From assembly GCA_031278595.1 (NCBI GenBank), contig JAITKE010000008.1, positions 1 to 10,817 of the forward strand: 10,817 bases of DNA, given 5' to 3'. Below are positions 6,217-10,817 of the stretch, piece by piece (the first letter of the stretch is position 1; every line of letters begins with the position of its first letter). The notes beneath the pieces are model-generated. The model made no database searches and was not told the origin of the DNA. It saw nothing but the letters and a program-made list of their open reading frames with translations. Source of the DNA: Puniceicoccales bacterium. Its GTDB lineage: Bacteria; Verrucomicrobiota; Verrucomicrobiia; Opitutales; JAIRLG01. A program made the translations under genes and the position numbers.

Positions 6217-7548
6217 ATGAAAATGGAAGAGACCAGCACGGGAGCAACCGAGAGGCCTGGAGTGAAAGAGGAACAGCATTACCGCCGGCGGACAGCCTGG
6301 CTCATATGGTTGGCCGCTGTCACGTTCTACTGTTACGAGTTCTTCGTGCGCGTCGCCCCGGGCAGCATGTTCCGGGAGATGCAGCGGAACTACGGGGTCA
6401 CGGCCGGACTCTTTTGCCTCGCCTCCGGTGTCTACTACTACATCTACGCCCCTATCCAAATCATCGCCGGCGCGCTTTTCGACCGCTTCGGCGGGAGAAG
6501 GGTACTCCTGCCGGCCAGCCTCTGCGTGGCGCTGGGCTGCGCCTGCGTCCTGCTGCCCCTACCCTCTCTGGGCCTCTTCGCCCTGGGGAGGCTGCTCATG
6601 GGCCTGGGTTCCGGCTTCGGCTTCATCGGGGTCATGTACCTGGCCACCGTATGGTTTCCCAGGAGCAAGCTGTCCCTCATCTCCGGCCTGACCACCTCAC
6701 TGGGATTTCTGGGCGCCATCCTGACCCTCCAGCACATTCCTCGGCTCGTCGAGCGCATCGGCTGGCACTCCTGCTGGCTCGGCGCCGGCGTTTTCGGCCT
6801 GCTGTTGACCGGCCTGCTGGGCATCGCCCTTCCCCGCTCACCCCATCCGAAAACGGAGCAGCCGGAGGCCCCTTTCCGGAAGGAAGGGGAATCGAAGGAA
6901 GGAGGATCCTTTCTCACGGGACTCTGGCAGGTGCTGAAAAATCCCCAGACCTGGGTCATCGGCGGCATCGCCGGTGCGCTCTACGCCACGCCGACCGTTT
7001 TTGGCGACCTGTGGGGGAATGCCTACTTCCGGAGCGTCACCCAGGCGTCCAATGAAAGTGCCGGCCAGAGTGTGGCTATGCTCTACCTCGGCTGGTTCCT
7101 CGGCGCCCCGTTCTTCGGCTGGCTCTCGGACAGAACCCGGAGGAAGAAGATATTTCTCCAGCTGGCTACTCTGCTCTGCGGCTTACTGCTGTGCCTCTTC
7201 CTCTACGGCAATACTTCTCTAAACACCCTGCGGGTTTTGCTCCTGCTCATCGGCTTTTTCGGGACCCCCCAGGTCGCCTGCTTCACGGCCTCCATCGAAA
7301 GCAATTCTAACCACGCCAGCGGCAGCGCAGTGGCGGTGGTCAACATGATCCTCATGCTCCTGGGAGGGCTCACCCAGCCCCTGGTGGGATGGCTCGTCGA
7401 TATCCTATCCTCCGGCATCGGGCCCCCTACCGGGATGGCCGGCGCCCGGGAGCTCCGCCTCGCCCTCGGCCTTCTGCCCCTCCTCAGCTTTCTCGGATTC
7501 CTCCTGTGCTTCTTCTACGACGAGAAGTCCGGGGAGCGGCATCCCTAG
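6217..7548 (+). CDS. MFS transporter (MFS2), resembling Pht-type permeases
   Basis: From the ATG at 6217 the protein has 443 residues and about twelve membrane segments. The first segment (WLIWLAAVTFYCYEFFVRVAPGSM) and the following YYYIYAPIQIIAGALFDRFGGRR, which carries the MFS signature DRFGGRR, resemble the Pht/phagosomal-transporter group of Legionella, Coxiella and related bacteria, which take up amino acids or nucleosides. A second-half FGWLSDRTRRKK is also present. A charged cytoplasmic loop with lysine and glutamate (PHPKTEQPEAPFRKEGESKEGG) separates the halves. The start at 6217 is chosen because it is the duplicate of the ATG overlapping the pheT stop; GTG at 6262 is an alternative just before the first membrane segment. 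AAAAGGCAG upstream may serve as a weak ribosome-binding site. The transporter type is firm, the substrate is not. Confidence 0.87.
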   Translation: MKMEETSTGATERPGVKEEQHYRRRTAWLIWLAAVTFYCYEFFVRVAPGSMFREMQRNYGVTAGLFCLASGVYYYIYAPIQIIAGALFDRFGGRRVLLPASLCVALGCACVLLPLPSLGLFALGRLLMGLGSGFGFIGVMYLATVWFPRSKLSLISGLTTSLGFLGAILTLQHIPRLVERIGWHSCWLGAGVFGLLLTGLLGIALPRSPHPKTEQPEAPFRKEGESKEGGSFLTGLWQVLKNPQTWVIGGIAGALYATPTVFGDLWGNAYFRSVTQASNESAGQSVAMLYLGWFLGAPFFGWLSDRTRRKKIFLQLATLLCGLLLCLFLYGNTSLNTLRVLLLLIGFFGTPQVACFTASIESNSNHASGSAVAVVNMILMLLGGLTQPLVGWLVDILSSGIGPPTGMAGARELRLALGLLPLLSFLGFLLCFFYDEKSGERHP

Positions 7549-7672
7549 AAAGCTCTTCTGTGCCGATCCCCCCAAAAAGTTTCGAGACAGACAGCGACGG
7601 TAGTTTTTGCGGCTCTGGATTGCCAGATGGCCAAAGGGCCCTATCATTTCCATTCCAAAAAAAGGGATAAAG

Positions 7673-8155
7673 ATGCATCGGAATTTCAGGTTCTTCTCGG
7701 CACTTCGAAACCCAAAGCCCCCCGCGGCACTCCAAAACTTCAGGCTCCTCCCGGCGCTGCTGGCCGGCCTAATCCTCGGTCACCCCAGTCCCGAAGCTGC
7801 CGCCCGCCCACACCGGCCCGCGCCGCAGTCTCCCGCTTCTGGAAGTGCCCCGGTTTTTTCCTGTTCCGAGCATTCCCATTTCCGGCACTCCCGGCCCAAC
7901 TCCCAGCATTCCCGACCCCAACAGACCAGCTCCTCCCCCGCCTTTCGCAAATACGCCCGCCGCTACGCCCCCTTCGACCCCTCCGGTGCCCGATCGGCTC
8001 CGGCCCGGTTCCGCAGCCATACGGCCAGTTCTCATTCCCCCTCCTCGGCCCAGCCGAAGTCCCTGAACCTCCAGCGGCTCAACCGGCCCTTCCCACGTCC
8101 CGGGCAGCGGTCCGGCCAGCCCATTCCCACCCTGTCCGCCGGAACGGCCCCCTAG
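7673..8155 (+). CDS. Small Ser/Pro/His/Arg-rich protein, probably exported
   Basis: A 160-residue protein of unknown family. Residues 25-45 (RLLPALLAGLILGHPSPEAAARP) look like the hydrophobic core and AxA-type cleavage site of a signal peptide behind a long basic N-terminus; the rest is low-complexity Ser, Pro, His and Arg without membrane segments. Two other frames are open here, but this one has third codon positions that are overwhelmingly C or G, as in the neighbouring genes, and it starts at an ATG six bases after an AAAGGGA. The N-terminus contains an 18-residue near-duplication (NFRFFSAL, then NFRLLPAL; 54-bp offset in DNA). It lies 124 bp after MFS2. I can give no function; a rapidly evolving envelope or periplasmic protein is a fair reading. 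Confidence 0.55.
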   Translation: MHRNFRFFSALRNPKPPAALQNFRLLPALLAGLILGHPSPEAAARPHRPAPQSPASGSAPVFSCSEHSHFRHSRPNSQHSRPQQTSSSPAFRKYARRYAPFDPSGARSAPARFRSHTASSHSPSSAQPKSLNLQRLNRPFPRPGQRSGQPIPTLSAGTAP

Positions 8156-8158
8156 TTT

Positions 8159-8247
8159 AGGTTTTTGGCCGCTGTCTTTGTCGTCCTGCTGGAACGAGTT
8201 CCTACTTCAAGTTTTCCGCCGCTATCCTCGTCCTGCCGCTGTCTTTG
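8159..8247 (+). repeat. Left-flank repeats of E5
   Basis: GCCGCTGTCTTTG occurs identically at 8168-8180 and 8235-8247 (67 bp apart). An intermediate decayed copy (GCCGCTATCCTCGTCCTG) starts at 8218, 50 bp after the first, preceded like it by a T-rich run. Only the last copy has a pairing partner and forms the outer stem of E5. Confidence 0.75.
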
Positions 8248-8336
8248 GATTCCGCAGGAATCCGCCCGCGGCGCGGGCCGCAAGGGGCGAAAAAGAAAAA
8301 TCCTTTTTCTTTTTCGCCCCCTGCAAAGACAGCGGC
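8235..8336 (+). repeat. Cloverleaf palindromic element E5
   Basis: A perfect 13-bp outer stem joins 8235-8247 (GCCGCTGTCTTTG) and 8324-8336. Inside are GGATTCC-GCA-GGAATCC (8247-8263), GCCCGC-GGC-GCGGGC (8264-8278) and a perfect 17-bp arm with loop TCC (8284-8320) made largely of A-run facing T-run. The orientation is the same as E4, and both share the GCGAGAAAAA/GCGAAAAAG flavour in the long arm. Confidence 0.92.
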
Positions 8337-8422
8337 CCCGGTGAAGCGATTCACCAGCGATCCCGACGAAGCAACTCGCCCCCATCTATCCCCAGTGACA
8401 GAATCCATAGCAATAGAGCTCC

Positions 8423-8515
8423 TCCACGGCGACGATGGAATTCACCCTAATTCCTTCACAGCAATGGAATCCACCCTTAATCCTTCCACAGAAACAGAAC
8501 CTCTCCACAGCAAGA
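8423..8515 (+). repeat. Degenerate tandem repeats of about 29-30 bp upstream of mutL
   Basis: Two good copies start at 8435 (ATGGAATTCACCC) and 8464 (ATGGAATCCACCC), each followed by TAATCCTTC(C)ACAG-like sequence. Decayed partial copies (CTCCACGGC, CTCCACAGC) flank them on both sides. No coding potential or known binding site is recognised. Confidence 0.65.
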
Positions 8516-8576
8516 GAAAATAGAGCTTTCCGTTCCGGCCAGATGTTTAGGCTGGATTTCCCCCATTCTCAGCACC

Positions 8577-10622
8577 ATGCCACAGATCCACCTGCTACCC
8601 CTCCATCTGGCCAACCAGATTGCGGCCGGAGAAGTGGTCGAGCGCCCGGCGGCCATCGTCAAGGAACTGCTGGAGAACAGCCTCGACGCCCAGGCCGACC
8701 GGATCAGCATCCGCTATCAAAGGGGAGGCAAGACCTTCCTCTCGGTGGAGGACAATGGCACGGGCATGGGTGCCGAGGACGCCCCGCTCGCCTTTCAGCG
8801 CCACGCCACCAGCAAGCTCTCCAAGATCCAGGAACTGGAACAGCTCCGCAGTTTTGGCTTTCGGGGCGAAGCCCTGCCCTCCATCGCCAGCGTCTCCCGA
8901 GTCCTGCTCCAGACCAAGGACGAGGACAGTTCCCACGGCACGGAGATCCTCTACCACAACGGCCAATGCCTCCACATTAAGGCCTGCAGCCAGACCAGAG
9001 GCACCCGCCTGACGGTCACCGAGCTTTTTGCCAACGTGCCGGCCCGTCGGCGCTTCCTCAAGGGCGATGCCGTCGAGGCCTGGCAGATCCAGCAGGTCGT
9101 GCGGGCCGCTGCCCTGGTGCAGCCGCAGGTGCAGTTTGAGCTCTTCGACGGCCATCGGTCCGTCCTCAGTTCTCCGGGCCAGATTTTGCCGGCTTTGGCG
9201 GCGGAGGGGCCGGCTTTGGCAGCGGAAGGCAGGGGCTCCGCCCCTGCCTTCCGCTGCGGCCCGCGCAGCGGGCCTGATTCCAAAGGAATCCAAAGCCGGC
9301 CCCTTCCCTGGACCCAGCGCTGCGCCGCCCTCTTCGGCCTCATCTTGGCCGAGGAACTTTTCGACCTGACCGACGAGGAGGACGGAGTTGAGCTTCAGGG
9401 CGCACTCCTCAAACCCGGGAGCAGCCGCTTCCGGCCGAGAATGCTCTGGACCTTCGTCAACCGGCGCTGGGTCACCAGCCGCTTCCTGCAGTCCCTTCTG
9501 CTCGAGGCCTACCACGAGCTCCTGCCCGTCGGGCGCCATCCCGTCGCCTTCCTGGACATCGGCCTCGACCCCTCCCTCGTCGACATCAACGTCCATCCCC
9601 AGAAAAAGGAAATCCGCTTCCGCCATGAGCGCTCCCTGCGCGCGACCCTCGGCCAACTGCTGCACCGGGCACTCCCCAAGCCCCGACTCTTCCTCGAGAG
9701 CAGCCCCTTCCGCGAAAAATCCCAGGACCCCATGGCCGCATCGGTGGAATTTCGGGAAATCACAGCCGCAGCGGTGAGATCCCAGGAACCCACGGCCACA
9801 GCGGTGGATTACAGGGGCCACGGCGCAGACCCGTCCTCCCGTTCCGGGGATTGGGATGGCAGCCACCTATTTACACCGTCGAGTCCTTTTCCCGGTGATG
9901 TCCCGGACTCCCTTCCCGGCGACGTTTCGGGCTCTTCGATGCCGGCGCTGCGGGAGGCCCAGCGGCCCTTCCGACTGGGCACGGCCTATGCCCAGCAGAT
10001 CGAATGGCCGCACCGGGATACTTTCTCCACTCGGGAGGAGGTGTTGGCCGGCCGATGGCGATTCCTCGGGACGCTCCGCTCGACCTATGTCCTCTTCGAA
10101 GCCTCCGGTGGCCTGATGCTCCTCCACTACCGGGCGGCCCAGGAGCGCATTCTCTACGAAGAGCTGGAGTCCAAAGCCGGCGAAGTCCCCTCGGTCCAGA
10201 AGCTGCTCCTGCCCCTGGTTCTGCCGGCCAGGCCTGACCGGGATAGAAGCCAGCGCTATTTCTCTTTATTGCGGGAGCACGGCTGGGACTGCCAACTCGA
10301 TGACTCGGGGGACTGCACGGTCGAGGCGATCCCATCCGGCCTCGACCCCGACAAGGTCGCCCTCTACGCCCAGTGCCTCTGGAATTCGGAGGAGGACGAC
10401 CAAGATTCGGAAGATAACACCCCTGTGGCTCCGGACAGCTACGGGCGCAGCCTCTGCCGCCACTATCCCCACGCCCCGCTCTCGGAAGCGACGGCCTCTC
10501 AAATCGAAGAACAGTTGGCACGCCTGCTCTCCTGCCGGCAGCCACTGCTGTCGCCCGACGGGCGAGCGACCTACTACGAAATCCCGTTCCGGGAGATCGA
10601 GGGACGCTTTTCGCTCTCGTAA
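8577..10622 (+). CDS. mutL: DNA mismatch repair protein MutL, endonuclease motif degraded, with an in-frame element insertion
   Basis: This 681-residue protein couples mismatch recognition by MutS to strand removal. The N-terminal GHKL ATPase is complete: NQIAAGEVVERPA, Glu30 and Asn34 in KELLENSLDA, DNGTGM, HATSKL, FRGEALPSIASVS and GTRLTVTELFANVPARRRFL. The transducer domain contains NRRWV and VDINVHPQKKEIRF (about 350). A variable linker (about 375-480) carries short tandem repeats. The C-terminal dimerisation domain starts near RWRFLGTLRSTYVLF. There the endonuclease motif DQHAxxExxxxE is replaced by HYRAAQERILYE (517-528), and the zinc-site CPHGRP motif by SPDGRA (659-664), so nicking activity is unlikely, as in Escherichia coli MutL. 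Residues about 204-242 are an insertion in the transducer domain made of PALAAEG repeats and a translated palindromic element. The ATG gives the standard MPQIHLLP start; no ribosome-binding site is evident. Confidence 0.96.
   Translation: MPQIHLLPLHLANQIAAGEVVERPAAIVKELLENSLDAQADRISIRYQRGGKTFLSVEDNGTGMGAEDAPLAFQRHATSKLSKIQELEQLRSFGFRGEALPSIASVSRVLLQTKDEDSSHGTEILYHNGQCLHIKACSQTRGTRLTVTELFANVPARRRFLKGDAVEAWQIQQVVRAAALVQPQVQFELFDGHRSVLSSPGQILPALAAEGPALAAEGRGSAPAFRCGPRSGPDSKGIQSRPLPWTQRCAALFGLILAEELFDLTDEEDGVELQGALLKPGSSRFRPRMLWTFVNRRWVTSRFLQSLLLEAYHELLPVGRHPVAFLDIGLDPSLVDINVHPQKKEIRFRHERSLRATLGQLLHRALPKPRLFLESSPFREKSQDPMAASVEFREITAAAVRSQEPTATAVDYRGHGADPSSRSGDWDGSHLFTPSSPFPGDVPDSLPGDVSGSSMPALREAQRPFRLGTAYAQQIEWPHRDTFSTREEVLAGRWRFLGTLRSTYVLFEASGGLMLLHYRAAQERILYEELESKAGEVPSVQKLLLPLVLPARPDRDRSQRYFSLLREHGWDCQLDDSGDCTVEAIPSGLDPDKVALYAQCLWNSEEDDQDSEDNTPVAPDSYGRSLCRHYPHAPLSEATASQIEEQLARLLSCRQPLLSPDGRATYYEIPFREIEGRFSLS
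9188..9229 (+). repeat. 21-bp tandem duplication before E6, within mutL
   Basis: GCCGGCTTTGG occurs at 9188-9198 and again at 9209-9219, within a 21-bp unit encoding PALAAEG twice. The second copy provides the left outer stem of E6; the first is unpaired. Confidence 0.85.
9206..9303 (-). repeat. Cloverleaf palindromic element E6, in frame inside mutL (inverted)
   Basis: A perfect 13-bp outer stem joins 9206-9218 (GGGGCCGGCTTTG) and 9291-9303. Inside are a perfect 17-bp arm with loop TCC (9220-9256), GGCCCGC-GCA-GCGGGCC (9258-9274) and GATTCC-AAA-GGAATC (9276-9290). The order is that of E2, the reverse of E4 and E5. It is translated without a stop as part of the MutL transducer domain. Confidence 0.92.
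9719..9934 (+). repeat. Short tandem duplications in the MutL linker
   Basis: ATCCCAGGAMCCCAYGGCC-type sequence at 9719-9748 recurs at 9779-9808, exactly 60 bp later, with a partial copy between them (CACAGCCGCAGCGGTGAG, from 9761). A second pair, TTCCCGG(T/C)GA(T/C)GT, starts at 9889 and 9913 (24 bp apart; FPGDVPDS then LPGDVSGS). All are in frame and fall in the flexible linker. Confidence 0.8.
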
Positions 10623-10644
10623 GGATTTCCAGAAATGGAAAAAG

Positions 10645-10817
10645 TAGACTTCCTTCGAAACGAGGGATAAGAATTATAAAGAGAGCTATTTAGAGAGCAT
10701 TTAGAAAAGCAAGTATGAGATATTTAGGGTTAAAAGATTTAACAGCAGAAGAATTTCGCCGGTTAACGGGCGTGAAGCCAACAACATTCAGACATAGGGC
10801 AGAGATATTAGGTGAGG
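10645..10817 (+). mobile_element. Left end of an insertion sequence, truncated by the window
   Basis: From about 10645 the base composition becomes strongly AT-rich, and a transposase start follows at 10715. The sequence TAGACTTCCTTCGAAA near 10645 is a plausible terminal inverted repeat, but the partner end lies outside the window and the exact boundary cannot be fixed. The element lies within about 25 bp of the mutL stop. Confidence 0.5.
10715..10817 (+). CDS. Transposase N-terminus, IS5-like (HTH_Tnp_4 type), partial
   Basis: Thirty-four codons are visible from the ATG: MRYLGLKDLTAEEFRRLTG, then VKPTTFRHRAEILGE. The EEFRRLTGVK..TF pattern followed by an ILxE helix is typical of the N-terminal helix-turn-helix of IS5-group DDE transposases, which bind the terminal repeats. 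The catalytic DDE part lies beyond the window. The AT-rich codons (TTA, ATA, AGA) contrast with the GC-rich chromosome genes, which indicates recent arrival. The length and integrity of the gene cannot be judged. Confidence 0.7.
   Translation, partial: MRYLGLKDLTAEEFRRLTGVKPTTFRHRAEILGE

Larger units (their letters stand above)
8156..8576. other. Gene-free 421-bp stretch upstream of mutL with repeats
   Basis: It holds left-flank repeats (8159-8247), the cloverleaf element E5 (8235-8336) and short tandem repeats (8423-8515). I see no convincing gene: the open frames here have no codon bias and no family resemblance. Before mutL there is no clear -35 box; CATTCT (8564-8569) stands seven bases before the ATG, the same spacing as TATTCT before MFS1, but alone this is weak. 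Confidence 0.7.

Noticed and set aside
7627..8160. Alternative frame over the exported-protein gene, and a Pro-rich frame at 7773-8066
   Set aside because: Both read like plausible Pro-rich proteins, but their third codon positions lack the strong GC preference seen in the frame starting at 7673.
8435..8980. Open frame crossing the mutL start in another frame, with further frames at 8178-8523
   Set aside because: They are shadows of mutL or of repeats, without codon bias or family resemblance.
1368..9303. Cloverleaf elements as tRNA genes
   Set aside because: The branched outline recalls tRNA, but loops have three bases, arms reach 17 bp, and no anticodon loop, T-loop or CCA end is present.
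10624..10640. Hairpin TTTCCA-GAAA-TGGAAA after mutL as a terminator
   Set aside because: It is short and AT-rich, without a following T-run.

Overview
The window is a high-GC bacterial chromosome segment with every recognisable gene on the + strand. PheT and MutL have a flavour I associate with Verrucomicrobiota/PVC relatives (for example the HEGLLIL stretch in PheT and the altered endonuclease motif in MutL), but this is a guess made without any search. The left end (Stealth gene) and the right end (start of an insertion sequence) are clearly more AT-rich than the middle. Most starts lack a strong Shine-Dalgarno sequence.

Layout: the 3' part of a Stealth-family sugar-phosphate transferase gene, apparently frameshifted at its end (1-546); plsC, an acyltransferase (676-1320); a 593-bp gene-free stretch packed with palindromes (1321-1913); an MFS transporter (1914-3137); pheT (3173-5890); a duplicated and rearranged pheT/MFS junction (5858-6276); a second MFS transporter (6217-7548); a small Ser/Pro/His-rich, probably exported protein (7673-8155); a gene-free stretch with palindromes and tandem repeats (8156-8576); mutL (8577-10622); and the left end of an IS with a transposase N-terminus (10715 onward, cut by the window). 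MFS1, pheT and MFS2 are close enough to be co-transcribed. Otherwise the genes look like unrelated housekeeping functions.

The most striking content is a family of about 91-102 bp elements, six simple copies plus one composite. Each folds on paper as a DNA cloverleaf: an outer stem of 11-14 bp closes three internal hairpins, most with perfect stems and a loop of exactly three bases. One arm is usually of the GGCCCGC-NNN-GCGGGCC type, another carries ATTCC-NNN-GGAAT, and the third is long and differs completely from copy to copy while staying perfectly or almost perfectly self-complementary. Copies occur in both orientations. They lie between genes (1390-1480, 1751-1841, 6005-6105, 8235-8336) and in frame inside two essential or housekeeping genes, pheT (4896-4995) and mutL (9206-9303). 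One copy sits inside an arm of another, giving a composite at 1368-1560. Several copies are flanked on the left by direct repeats that include the outer-stem sequence. I know of no described family with this exact architecture. The nearest analogy in behaviour is the Rickettsia palindromic elements, which also insert in frame into proteins. No mobilising enzyme for them is visible in the window.
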